Positions 62,601 through 64,000 of a stretch of DNA of 64,000 bases are shown one piece after another (positions within the stretch are counted from its first letter, which is position 1; every line of letters starts with the position of its first letter). The translations under genes and the position numbers were made by a program. Under the pieces are notes generated by a model, which was not told the origin of the DNA, did not search any database, and saw nothing but the letters and a program-made list of their open reading frames with translations. The DNA comes from Hyperoodon ampullatus (Eukaryota; Chordata; Mammalia; Artiodactyla; Ziphiidae): contig OX457061.1 of assembly GCA_949752795.1 (NCBI GenBank), positions 6,073,239 through 6,137,238 on the forward strand. The letters are read 5' to 3'.

Positions 62601-64000
62601 CAGCGGCCAGGGTCACCCCCAGGCATTCGCTTCGCTGCCGTCCTCTGACCCAGCCCGCTGACCCATCACCTGCCCCCTCCCTCCCTCCTCCCCGCCCCGA
62701 GGGCATCACCTGGGAGCAGCTGGATGTTGTTCAAGCCCTCAAACGGGGCCCCGTCCTTCATCCAGGTGATGGTGGGGGAGGGAAAGGCCAGCGCCTCGCA
62801 GATCAGAGAGATGGGGTTGTTGATGGTCACGGTCACCTCCTCGTCCGCGCTGTCCCTGCTCAACCCCAGGATGGTGGGAACCACTGCGGTGGGGCAGGGA
62901 GTGTGCTCGTTAACGGAGATCCCCCACCCTGGGCCCAAGGACCCAGAAAAGCCTCAGACCCTGGTGTTTGGCTTCGGTGCTTTTGCTACTTGCATGGCAC
63001 AGAGGGGAAACTGAAGCTCGGAGGAACCACGCACCATGTGGCCACACTTGAATTCAGGCCTGGGTGACCCAGAGCCCAGGCTCCTCCATCACTAAGCAAT
63101 ACCATAGGGGAAGCTGGTCAGCTGTGCCTCAATTTCCCCAATAGTCTCTTAACATCCGGAATCTACTCATTGAACCAGAGCCTTCTCAATTCTGCTTGTG
63201 GTTCCAATTTTTACCACTCTCTGAGCAGAGGTGGGGATGGAGTTTTACTCCCTGCTGGGTAGAATAGCTCTGCTTTCATTGGTCCCCACATTTTCTCTTT
63301 CAGCTCTCACTGGGGACCCTCCCTTTTACCAACAGCATTTTAAGAAACAGATCTGTGCTCCTCCCAACTTCTAGACCCCTGTGTCTCCTAATGAGACAGT
63401 TCATGCTGACAGCCCTTGGGAGACTGACTGCCTGGGTGTGAGCCCCGACCCTGGGGCCTGGAGTCTTGTCACCTCTCTAAGCCTCAGGGCTTCATTGGTG
63501 ACATGGGGACAAGCACATCTCCTACCTCCTAGGGTTGTTGAAAAGATTCAGCTAATCAGACCTGTCCAAATGCCTGGCCCATGGTAGATGTTCAGCCAAT
63601 AGGGCTGTTATTATTATTTTTGTTGTTGTTGACGTGGAAGAAAAAATAGTAAAGTGCTTTGTGGGAAGTTGTCTATAAGGAGCTGGTCACCTTGGTACCA
63701 GCCTGCTGGCACCTATGGCGGCCAGAAGAGGCTTAGCACTTACCCAGGACGCTAAGCTGGAAATGTTTGGTCTTCTCTCCTATGGCGTTGGCCGCAATAC
63801 AGGAGTAGTGGCCTGCACTAGACAGGTTGGCCTGGAGGACCTGCAGGAGGGCTCCATCTGGAGAGATGCGGTGGGCATCTCCGCCAGCCAGGGGTCTGCC
63901 ATCTTTGAACCATGTGACCTTGGGCTGTGGGTGGCCTGTATGCAGAGGGGAGAGGCAAGTGAAATGCTTCAGCAGGTTTTGACCAGGTCAAACAAGAGGT
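13707..64000 (-). CDS. HMCN2: Hemicentin-2, C-terminal half (50 exons, 5' end outside window)
   Basis: Hemicentins are secreted extracellular-matrix proteins that assemble into tracks and help anchor cells to basement membranes. Fifty exons on the minus strand join in phase into about 2,600 codons with no internal stop. Residues counted from the first complete codon: 21 Ig-like domains (1-1930, the first partial), a nidogen G2 beta-barrel (about 1931-2146), a Cys-containing linker (2147-2167), six calcium-binding EGF modules (2168-2485) and a fibulin-type C-terminal module ending in IAVSPYPY (2486-2599). The order of modules and the ending match hemicentins; HMCN2 rather than HMCN1 is inferred from close agreement with the remembered HMCN2 EGF and C-terminal sequence, from the lack of TSP1 modules before the G2 barrel, and from the ASS1-like promoter downstream. 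Most Ig domains use two exons, with a phase-1 intron at the domain border and a variable-phase intron inside. The VWA domain and about 20 further Ig domains should lie to the right of the window. Coordinates cover introns too; exons are listed separately. Confidence 0.95.
15067..15193 (-). CDS. HMCN2: HMCN2 window exon 49: calcium-binding EGF 6
   Basis: Residues 2443-2485. [37 protein letters not shown], ending QGSSPG. This last EGF has the shortened C-terminal half seen where fibulins and hemicentins join their C-terminal module. Phase 1 in, phase 2 out, donor GTAAGG. Confidence 0.95.
16042..16161 (-). CDS. HMCN2: HMCN2 window exon 48: calcium-binding EGF 5
   Basis: Residues 2403-2442. [33 protein letters not shown], ending KNCQ. 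All six cysteines and the hydroxylation consensus are present. Donor GTAAGC. Confidence 0.95.
16913..17230 (-). CDS. HMCN2: HMCN2 window exon 47: EGF 4 with a long C-terminal extension
   Basis: Residues 2297-2402. A standard cbEGF ([32 protein letters not shown]) runs into an extra stretch of about 55 residues without cysteines (from [17 protein letters not shown] to [17 protein letters not shown]). A half-EGF tail, [14 protein letters not shown], closes the exon. At 318 bases it is more than twice the length of the other EGF exons. Phase 1 at both ends, donor GTAAGA. Confidence 0.94.
17792..17920 (-). CDS. HMCN2: HMCN2 window exon 46: calcium-binding EGF 3
   Basis: Residues 2254-2296. [18 protein letters not shown], then [17 protein letters not shown]. 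The aromatic residue of the C-x-N-x4-[FY]-x-C hydroxylation consensus is His. Donor GTATGG. Confidence 0.94.
   Translation of the reverse strand: MWTSVWSRQMSVTTARSVRTPQAGTAAAAPGGTGSRAPACPA
19002..19136 (-). CDS. HMCN2: HMCN2 window exon 45: calcium-binding EGF 2
   Basis: Residues 2209-2253. [18 protein letters not shown], then [18 protein letters not shown]. The calcium-binding D-x-D-E-C and the hydroxylation consensus are intact. The donor GTGACA is weaker than its neighbours. Confidence 0.93.
19824..19946 (-). CDS. HMCN2: HMCN2 window exon 44: calcium-binding EGF 1
   Basis: Residues 2168-2208. The split Asp codon gives DRDEC at the start, then [16 protein letters not shown]. Six cysteines and the C-x-N-x4-F-x-C hydroxylation consensus are present. 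Phase 1 at both ends. Confidence 0.94.
20058..20120 (-). CDS. HMCN2: HMCN2 window exon 43: short Cys-containing linker before the EGF run
   Basis: Residues 2147-2167. The smallest coding exon here (63 bases), reading [20 protein letters not shown]. It has only two cysteines in the C-P-x-G-F-x-C pattern of an EGF C-terminal half, and leads directly into EGF 1. Confidence 0.91.
20264..20501 (-). CDS. HMCN2: HMCN2 window exon 42: nidogen G2 barrel, part 4
   Basis: Residues 2068-2146. It starts [20 protein letters not shown] and goes on through [18 protein letters not shown] to [12 protein letters not shown], the final strands of the barrel. Phase 0 in, phase 1 out, donor GTGAGG. Confidence 0.93.
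20837..20958 (-). CDS. HMCN2: HMCN2 window exon 41: nidogen G2 barrel, part 3
   Basis: Residues 2027-2067. It reads [20 protein letters not shown], then [13 protein letters not shown] and ends LQVQ in phase 0. Donor GTGGGG. Confidence 0.93.
21059..21196 (-). CDS. HMCN2: HMCN2 window exon 40: nidogen G2 barrel, part 2
   Basis: Residues 1981-2026. It contains [20 protein letters not shown] and [18 protein letters not shown]. The GGxFxQESHVEF stretch is a characteristic G2F strand motif. Donor GTGAGC. Confidence 0.93.
21395..21619 (+). mobile_element. CHR-2 SINE in HMCN2 intron
   Basis: Full head, B box GGTTCGTGCCC, CHR-2 body and A/C-rich tail. The direct repeat CTACTTCGTGGG flanks it at 21386-21397 and 21620-21631. 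Confidence 0.92.
22867..23016 (-). CDS. HMCN2: HMCN2 window exon 39: nidogen G2 barrel, part 1
   Basis: Residues 1931-1980. It reads [19 protein letters not shown], then [15 protein letters not shown] and [14 protein letters not shown]. This is the start of the G2F beta-barrel, which in nidogen binds perlecan and collagen IV. Phase 1 at both ends, donor GTAAGT. Confidence 0.93.
24694..25100 (+). mobile_element. MaLR (MLT1-type) solitary LTR
   Basis: An old LTR of the ERVL-MaLR group, recognised by TGGGTTGAATTGTGTCCTCC, GACCTTATTTGAATGTAGGG and TGACTGGTGTCCTTACATAA. It has no internal region, no coding capacity and many small gaps. It ends about 55 bases from the HMCN2 exon at 25155. Confidence 0.8.
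25155..25424 (-). CDS. HMCN2: HMCN2 window exon 38: last Ig domain (u), complete
   Basis: Residues 1841-1930. A whole Ig domain in one exon: [54 protein letters not shown], ending AFLAVR. Phase 1 at both ends, donor GTATGG. It is the last Ig before the G2 barrel; no TSP1-like exon was seen between it and exon 39. Confidence 0.95.
25475..25673 (+). mobile_element. Tigger-type DNA transposon fragment
   Basis: It opens CAGGCACACCTTGGAGATAC and continues through GGTTCCAGACCACCACAATA, the recognisable terminus of a TcMar-Tigger element. A SINE interrupts or follows it at 25674. Confidence 0.7.
25674..25785 (+). mobile_element. CHR-2 SINE, 3'-truncated
   Basis: Head and first half of the body are present up to CGGCTGGGTCC, then the sequence changes to unrelated DNA with no CHR tail. 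Confidence 0.85.
26285..28395 (+). mobile_element. Old L1 copy, interrupted by another L1
   Basis: Degenerate L1 ORF2 runs forward from about 26285 to 27955, and its 3' end resumes at about 28340 (TATGTCTCAATAAAGC). The gap is filled by a reverse L1 segment. Confidence 0.75.
27957..28338 (-). mobile_element. L1M fragment nested in an older L1
   Basis: Reverse-strand L1 3' region (plus-strand GTTGTGCAACCATCACCACC). The flanks AATGGGTGGATTT and GAATGGGTGAATTT look like a decayed target-site duplication. Confidence 0.65.
28655..28866 (-). mobile_element. CHR-2 SINE
   Basis: Reverse copy: a T-rich run, then GTGGTACGCAGGCCTCTCAC, the CHR-2 body and the reversed head CCACCAGGGAAGCCCC. Confidence 0.92.
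28870..29245. mobile_element. L1 3' end with inverted 5' part
   Basis: About 28876-28996 is L1 in reverse (ATTCCACATATAAGCGATAT). About 28998-29245 is the forward 3' UTR (CTGATTCACTTTGCTGTACA), ending in an A/T tract. Confidence 0.7.
29627..29708 (-). CDS. HMCN2: HMCN2 window exon 37: Ig domain t, second half
   Basis: Residues 1814-1840. [20 protein letters not shown], ending VVVLVLQ. Acceptor CCACAG, donor GTGAGT. The intron after it (about 4.2 kb) is the longest in the window and is full of repeats. Confidence 0.93.
30290..30470 (-). repeat. MIR SINE relic
   Basis: CCTCAGTTTCCCCATCTCTA followed by AAATGGGGATAATAACC is the usual reverse MIR signature. Confidence 0.7.
30490..30517 (+). repeat. 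CTG trinucleotide repeat, about nine units
   Basis: An uninterrupted CTG run in the intron between HMCN2 exons 36 and 37; the transcript strand reads CAG. Confidence 0.95.
30840..30990 (+). repeat. MIR SINE relic
   Basis: CTATGAGGTAGAACAATTAT and GAGGCACAGAGAAGTTAAG match the MIR core. Confidence 0.7.
31133..31323 (-). CDS. HMCN2: HMCN2 window exon 36: Ig domain t, first half, GC donor
   Basis: Residues 1750-1813. It begins [18 protein letters not shown] and contains [20 protein letters not shown], with an RGD tripeptide at 31235-31243. The exon ends RRTE, and the only frame-consistent donor is GAG before GCAAGG, giving a GC-AG intron; no GT lies at this position. Phase 0 out, joining exon 37. 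Confidence 0.9.
32317..32451 (-). CDS. HMCN2: HMCN2 window exon 35: Ig domain s, second half
   Basis: Residues 1705-1749. It reads [20 protein letters not shown], then [16 protein letters not shown]. Phase 1 at both ends; acceptor CCACAG, donor GTAGGG. Confidence 0.92.
32783..32913 (-). mobile_element. CHR-family SINE
   Basis: Reverse copy with GCATGTGGGATCTTATTTCC and the head CCTCCAGGGAAGTCCC; the tail is short. Confidence 0.85.
33172..33217 (+). repeat. Tandem duplication of about 23 bases
   Basis: GGCAAAGCCTTCTGCACAGG occurs twice in a row, separated by TA. Confidence 0.85.
33749..33962 (-). CDS. HMCN2: HMCN2 window exon 34: end of Ig r fused to start of Ig s
   Basis: Residues 1634-1704. 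It first completes domain r ([18 protein letters not shown], ending LTIL) and continues without an intron into domain s ([37 protein letters not shown]). All other Ig-Ig borders checked here have a phase-1 intron. The donor is uncertain: CAG before GTCTGG (used here) or CAG before GTGGGA 21 bases further, at 33728. Both leave in phase 1, so the alternative adds seven residues. Confidence 0.85.
35105..35265 (+). repeat. MIR SINE relic
   Basis: GGTTCAAATCTTGGTTCTGC, CCTCGGTTTCCTCATCTGC and CAGCACAGAGCATGGCAC follow the MIR order. Confidence 0.65.
35343..35533 (-). CDS. HMCN2: HMCN2 window exon 33: Ig domain r, first half
   Basis: Residues 1570-1633. It begins [16 protein letters not shown] and contains [20 protein letters not shown]. 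It ends LLVKNSE in phase 0 before GTGAGG. Confidence 0.93.
36091..36225 (-). CDS. HMCN2: HMCN2 window exon 32: Ig domain q, second half
   Basis: Residues 1525-1569. It contains [20 protein letters not shown] and [14 protein letters not shown]. It is the same length as exon 31 (135 bases). Donor GTGGGC. Confidence 0.93.
36539..36673 (-). CDS. HMCN2: HMCN2 window exon 31: Ig domain q, first half
   Basis: Residues 1480-1524. It begins [14 protein letters not shown] and contains [21 protein letters not shown]. Phase 1 at both ends, donor GTGAGT. Confidence 0.93.
36907..37014 (-). CDS. HMCN2: HMCN2 window exon 30: Ig domain p, second half
   Basis: Residues 1444-1479. It reads [20 protein letters not shown]. 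The usual D-x-G before the F-strand Tyr and Cys is replaced by ASR, an atypical EF corner. It ends VVLTVQ; donor GTAAGC. Confidence 0.92.
37760..38090. other. AT-rich intron segment, nothing recognised
   Basis: Part of the intron between exons 29 and 30. It contains no coding exon and no repeat I can name. Confidence 0.4.
38288..38452 (-). CDS. HMCN2: HMCN2 window exon 29: Ig domain p, first half
   Basis: Residues 1389-1443. It begins [14 protein letters not shown] and contains [19 protein letters not shown]. Phase 1 at both ends, donor GTAAGT. Confidence 0.93.
39305..39426 (-). CDS. HMCN2: HMCN2 window exon 28: Ig domain o, second half
   Basis: Residues 1349-1388. It reads [20 protein letters not shown], then [15 protein letters not shown]. 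The conserved Gly of the D-x-G-x-Y-x-C motif is Ala and the Tyr is Phe (DSAQFEC). Phase 2 in, phase 1 out, donor GTGAGT. Confidence 0.92.
40225..40381 (-). CDS. HMCN2: HMCN2 window exon 27: Ig domain o, first half
   Basis: Residues 1296-1348. It begins [14 protein letters not shown] and contains [20 protein letters not shown]. It leaves in phase 2 at the weak donor GTACTG. Confidence 0.91.
40832..41048 (-). mobile_element. CHR-2 SINE in HMCN2 intron
   Basis: Reverse copy with a run of over 20 T, CHR-2 body and head GCCACCAGGGAAGCCCC. ATATGCATCTT is repeated on both sides. Confidence 0.92.
41239..41366 (-). CDS. HMCN2: HMCN2 window exon 26: Ig domain n, second half
   Basis: Residues 1254-1295. 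It contains [20 protein letters not shown], then [16 protein letters not shown]. Enters in phase 2. The donor region has two overlapping GTAGG units; the first keeps the frame. Confidence 0.93.
41430..41464 (+). repeat. C-rich tract (G-rich on the HMCN2 transcript)
   Basis: Runs of C broken by single G bases and then a block of about 20 C, about 65-100 bases upstream of the acceptor of the exon at 41239-41366. Confidence 0.9.
42256..42400 (-). CDS. HMCN2: HMCN2 window exon 25: Ig domain n, first half
   Basis: Residues 1205-1253. It begins [15 protein letters not shown] and contains [20 protein letters not shown]. It leaves in phase 2 before GTGGGA. The intron before it is 86 bases. Confidence 0.93.
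42487..42628 (-). CDS. HMCN2: HMCN2 window exon 24: Ig domain m, second half
   Basis: Residues 1158-1204. It begins [20 protein letters not shown] and contains [17 protein letters not shown], ending HVEVH. Donor GTGAGT. Confidence 0.93.
42945..43165 (-). repeat. MIR SINE relic
   Basis: Low-similarity MIR-type sequence around CCTCGGTGTCCCCATCCACA. Orientation is uncertain because the segment is diverged. Confidence 0.4.
43249..43385 (-). CDS. HMCN2: HMCN2 window exon 23: Ig domain m, first half
   Basis: Residues 1112-1157. It begins [15 protein letters not shown] and contains [20 protein letters not shown]. It ends in phase 0 before GTGGGT. The intron between exons 22 and 23 is only 97 bases. 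Confidence 0.93.
43483..43564 (-). CDS. HMCN2: HMCN2 window exon 22: Ig domain l, second half
   Basis: Residues 1085-1111. [20 protein letters not shown], ending RVRVQ. It has the same 82-base length and phases as exons 13 and 37. Donor GTAGGG. Confidence 0.93.
44016..44206 (-). CDS. HMCN2: HMCN2 window exon 21: Ig domain l, first half
   Basis: Residues 1021-1084. It starts within a run of C residues ([14 protein letters not shown]) and contains [20 protein letters not shown]. It ends RVEGVQ in phase 0 before GTGCTG, a weak donor fixed by frame and by the start of exon 22. Confidence 0.92.
44416..44636 (+). mobile_element. CHR-2 SINE in HMCN2 intron
   Basis: Complete head and body with an uninterrupted A tail of about 28 bases, which suggests a fairly recent insertion. 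Confidence 0.92.
44950..45216 (-). CDS. HMCN2: HMCN2 window exon 20: Ig domain k, complete in one exon
   Basis: Residues 932-1020. One of two exons here that encode a whole Ig domain: [21 protein letters not shown] with the B-strand Cys and Trp, then [20 protein letters not shown]. Phase 1 at both ends, so it is a symmetric module exon. Donor GTAGGT. Confidence 0.95.
45270..45460 (+). repeat. L2-like fragment
   Basis: CCTTTGCACAGACTGTAAC and CTCCAGGAAGCCTTCCCTGA match the L2 3' pattern. Confidence 0.5.
45762..45859 (-). CDS. HMCN2: HMCN2 window exon 19: Ig domain j, second half
   Basis: Residues 900-931. It reads [21 protein letters not shown] and ends FTLQVH. The acceptor is TTCAG, and the pyrimidine tract upstream of it on the minus strand is a CT microsatellite. 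The donor is GTACGG. Confidence 0.92.
45885..45964 (+). repeat. GA/CT microsatellite at an HMCN2 acceptor
   Basis: About 80 bases of GAGA and GAGGGA units on the plus strand, read as CT units on the transcribed strand, ending about 25 bases before the acceptor of the exon at 45762-45859. Confidence 0.95.
46740..47265 (+). mobile_element. Old L1 3' fragment
   Basis: Forward degenerate L1 (CACAGCAGCATTATTCACAA, GGAAGCAATCCAAGTGTCCA) in the intron between Ig exons 18 and 19. Confidence 0.7.
47275..47560 (+). repeat. L2-like fragment
   Basis: The stretch around CTCTGCTGAAAACCCTCTCA and GGCCTTTGAACCTGCTCTTC is typical of L2 3' sequence. Confidence 0.5.
48120..48303 (-). CDS. HMCN2: HMCN2 window exon 18: Ig domain j, first half
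   Basis: Residues 838-899. It begins [15 protein letters not shown] and contains [21 protein letters not shown]. It leaves in phase 2 at GTAAGG. Confidence 0.93.
48763..48887 (-). CDS. HMCN2: HMCN2 window exon 17: Ig domain i, second half
   Basis: Residues 797-837. It contains [19 protein letters not shown], then [11 protein letters not shown], ending TVNVL. It enters in phase 2 through an acceptor with a weak, G-rich upstream tract. The intron separating it from exon 16 is only 88 bases. Confidence 0.92.
48976..49135 (-). CDS. HMCN2: HMCN2 window exon 16: Ig domain i, first half
   Basis: Residues 743-796. It begins [14 protein letters not shown] and contains [21 protein letters not shown]. 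It leaves in phase 2 at donor GTAAGA. Confidence 0.93.
49224..49367 (-). CDS. HMCN2: HMCN2 window exon 15: Ig domain h, second half
   Basis: Residues 695-742. It contains [19 protein letters not shown] and [13 protein letters not shown]. The donor is GTACGT. The intron before it (about 2.9 kb) holds nested L1 and SINE insertions. Confidence 0.93.
49697..49835 (-). mobile_element. CHR-family SINE with A/T-rich tail
   Basis: Reverse copy with a TTTATTTTTATTTATTT tail, GGCCATGCCGTGTGGCAGG, the B box region and the head CAGTCAGGGAAGTCCCC. Confidence 0.85.
50475..51470 (+). mobile_element. Old L1 split by a younger L1 and a SINE
   Basis: The old L1 runs from about 50475 to 50930 and resumes at about 51367. 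Inside lie a younger L1 3' end (about 50931-51113) and a CHR-2 SINE. AAAATGTTCCAAAATT at 50915-50930 and 51351-51366 marks the target-site duplication of the inner L1. Confidence 0.8.
51114..51327 (+). mobile_element. CHR-2 SINE nested in L1
   Basis: Full CHR-2 copy with A tail. The target-site duplication AAAGAAAATATAC sits at 51101-51113 and 51328-51340 inside the tail of an L1. Confidence 0.93.
51480..52288. other. Intron segment, nothing coding recognised
   Basis: It starts with a short AGAC-rich run (51475-51510) and otherwise looks unique. No exon with in-phase splice sites was found between 49367 and 52289. Confidence 0.45.
52289..52420 (-). CDS. HMCN2: HMCN2 window exon 14: Ig domain h, first half
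   Basis: Residues 651-694. It begins [13 protein letters not shown] and contains [20 protein letters not shown]. Phase 1 at both ends; acceptor CTGCAG, donor GTGAGT. Confidence 0.93.
52421..53715. other. Intron segment, nothing coding recognised
   Basis: The intron between exons 13 and 14. No exon or named repeat is seen until the MIR relic at 53715. Confidence 0.45.
53715..53900 (+). repeat. MIR SINE relic
   Basis: GAGCACTTCCTGTGTGCCA, CTTTTACTGAAGATAAATCT and CTGAGGCTCAAAGGGGTAAA match a degenerate MIR. Confidence 0.6.
54002..54083 (-). CDS. HMCN2: HMCN2 window exon 13: Ig domain g, second half
   Basis: Residues 624-650. A short 82-base exon with [18 protein letters not shown], ending FILTVQ. 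The donor is GTAAGC. Confidence 0.93.
54787..54989 (-). CDS. HMCN2: HMCN2 window exon 12: Ig domain g, first half
   Basis: Residues 556-623. It begins [15 protein letters not shown] and contains [21 protein letters not shown]. It ends RLEIQDTQ in phase 0 before GTGAGA. Confidence 0.94.
55620..55765 (+). repeat. MIR SINE relic
   Basis: CACCTTACAGATGAGAGACC and CTTGCCCAAGGTCACAGAGC are the MIR core. Confidence 0.7.
55963..56076 (-). CDS. HMCN2: HMCN2 window exon 11: Ig domain f, second half
   Basis: Residues 518-555. It carries [19 protein letters not shown] followed by [11 protein letters not shown] and ends QLSVL. The donor is GTATGT. Confidence 0.94.
56251..56412 (-). CDS. HMCN2: HMCN2 window exon 10: Ig domain f, first half
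   Basis: Residues 464-517. It begins [12 protein letters not shown] and contains [20 protein letters not shown]. Phase 1 at both ends; the donor is GTGAGT. Confidence 0.93.
57180..57276 (-). CDS. HMCN2: HMCN2 window exon 9: Ig domain e, second half
   Basis: Residues 432-463. It begins [21 protein letters not shown] and ends LFTLRVQ. The usual D-x-G-x-Y-x-C motif reads DAASYMC, so the conserved Gly is replaced by Ser's neighbour Ala. Starts in phase 0, leaves in phase 1, donor GTGAGC. Confidence 0.92.
57921..58108 (-). CDS. HMCN2: HMCN2 window exon 8: Ig domain e, first half
   Basis: Residues 369-431. It begins [15 protein letters not shown] and contains [13 protein letters not shown] and [10 protein letters not shown]. 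It ends in phase 0 at a weak donor, CAG before GTCAGG, chosen because only this site keeps the reading frame into exon 9. Confidence 0.91.
58517..58630 (-). CDS. HMCN2: HMCN2 window exon 7: Ig domain d, second half
   Basis: Residues 331-368. It carries [19 protein letters not shown] and [18 protein letters not shown]. Same length and phases as exon 3. Acceptor CCGCAG, donor GTGAGT. Confidence 0.94.
   Translation of the reverse strand, partial: EAGSCRSPWYVRKMPGGTLARPPTRWARTGCTTSCWC
59341..59463 (+). repeat. Diverged tandem pair, about 62 bases per unit
   Basis: Two neighbouring copies share TGTGACTGA, CACTGTGT.CC, AGG.TCAG and GAGG(C)CAATC in the same order. Confidence 0.6.
59602..59647 (+). 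repeat. Short tandem repeat of GGCAGGACC
   Basis: Four to five near-identical GGCAGGACC(N) units in a row inside the intron between exons 6 and 7. Confidence 0.85.
60263..60481 (-). CDS. HMCN2: HMCN2 window exon 6: Ig domain d, first half with acidic insert
   Basis: Residues 258-330. At 219 bases it is longer than the usual first-half Ig exon here (about 135-190). The extra length is a charged stretch after [15 protein letters not shown], rich in Glu and Arg, before the B-strand Cys ([12 protein letters not shown]). The core Trp is in [10 protein letters not shown]. Phase 1 at both ends, donor GTAGGC. Confidence 0.93.
61079..61229 (-). CDS. HMCN2: HMCN2 window exon 5: Ig domain c, second half
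   Basis: Residues 208-257. It begins [15 protein letters not shown] and carries [17 protein letters not shown]. The donor is GTGTGT, a less common form. Its acceptor lies only about 35-40 bases from an L1 3'-end insertion at 61265-61490. Confidence 0.93.
61262..61492 (+). mobile_element. L1 3'-end insertion next to an HMCN2 acceptor
   Basis: A 5'-truncated L1 tail (TAACTGATTCACTTTGTTAT, CAATTATACGCCAATAAAGA) with an A-rich end. Imperfect flanking repeats AGAAATAAGGGGC and AGAAACGAGGGGC suggest an old target-site duplication. Confidence 0.8.
61823..61965 (-). CDS. HMCN2: HMCN2 window exon 4: Ig domain c, first half
   Basis: Residues 160-207. It begins [14 protein letters not shown] and contains [14 protein letters not shown] and ISWYKDGQ. 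The second Cys two residues after the B-strand Cys (CEC) is an extra cysteine. It ends in phase 0 with CAG before GTGAGC. Confidence 0.94.
62468..62581 (-). CDS. HMCN2: HMCN2 window exon 3: Ig domain b, second half
   Basis: Residues 122-159. It holds the F-strand motif [17 protein letters not shown] and ends HVEVL. The donor is GTGAGT. With exon 2 it makes one complete Ig-like C2 domain. Confidence 0.94.
62710..62883 (-). CDS. HMCN2: HMCN2 window exon 2: Ig domain b, first half
   Basis: Residues 64-121. It begins [16 protein letters not shown] and contains the B-strand Cys ([12 protein letters not shown]) and core Trp ([13 protein letters not shown]). It is phase 1 at both ends. The acceptor is CCGCAG and the donor GTGATG, a weaker match to consensus than most here. 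Confidence 0.94.
63425..63615 (+). repeat. MIR SINE relic
   Basis: CTAAGCCTCAGGGCTTCATT and AAATGCCTGGCCCATGGTAG follow the MIR pattern between HMCN2 exons 1 and 2. Confidence 0.6.
63744..63935 (-). CDS. HMCN2: HMCN2 window exon 1: Ig domain a, C-terminal part
   Basis: Residues 1-63. It carries the core Trp ([10 protein letters not shown]) and the F-strand Cys ([11 protein letters not shown]) and ends LSVLG. The partner B-strand Cys must be in an exon beyond 64,000. The acceptor is ATACAG and the donor GTAAGT; it enters with two bases of a split codon and leaves in phase 1. Confidence 0.93.

Noticed and set aside
1..64000. CRISPR arrays, operons or phage-like gene clusters
   Set aside because: None is present. 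The window is a mammalian chromosome segment with spliced genes and interspersed repeats.

Overview
The window is vertebrate nuclear DNA from a mammal, most likely a whale or dolphin. It carries about a dozen copies of the tRNA-derived CHR SINE, with its recognisable GGGCTTCCCTGGTGG head and A-rich tail, in the CHR-1 and CHR-2 forms typical of Cetacea. It also has young and old L1 fragments, MIR and L2 relics, a Tigger element and a MaLR LTR, and no ruminant BovB or Bov-A sequence was noticed. Genes are split into short exons with consensus splice sites. I found no bacterial, phage or CRISPR features.

Almost everything from 13.2 kb to the right edge is the 3' half of one gene on the minus strand, hemicentin-2 (HMCN2), a giant extracellular-matrix protein. 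Fifty coding exons could be placed one by one. Every splice phase joins correctly and no in-frame stop interrupts them. Together they encode about 2,600 residues ending in a TGA stop at 13707-13709. In protein order these are 21 Ig-like domains (the first only partly inside the window), a nidogen G2-type beta-barrel spread over four exons, a short Cys-containing linker exon, six calcium-binding EGF modules (the fourth enlarged by about 55 residues) and a fibulin-type C-terminal module. The VWA domain and the earlier Ig domains must lie beyond 64,000.

About 10 kb downstream of the HMCN2 stop, on the same strand, is a GC-rich, CpG-dense promoter with a TATA box and a short non-coding exon ending in a consensus donor. 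By sequence recall and by the known mammalian order HMCN2 - ASS1, this is the promoter and exon 1 of argininosuccinate synthase (ASS1). Positions 1-2927 would then be its first intron; no ASS1 coding exon is in the window. The interval between the two genes is filled by SINE and L1 insertions, including two or three 5'-inverted L1 copies and one target site used by two successive insertions.

The most interesting points are small in scale. They are a GC-AG intron, an exon fused across two Ig domains with two possible in-frame donors, a CT microsatellite forming the pyrimidine tract of a splice acceptor, retroelements landing within tens of bases of splice sites, an RGD tripeptide in an Ig domain, and nested insertions with readable target-site duplications. 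I did not find an undescribed biological system here.
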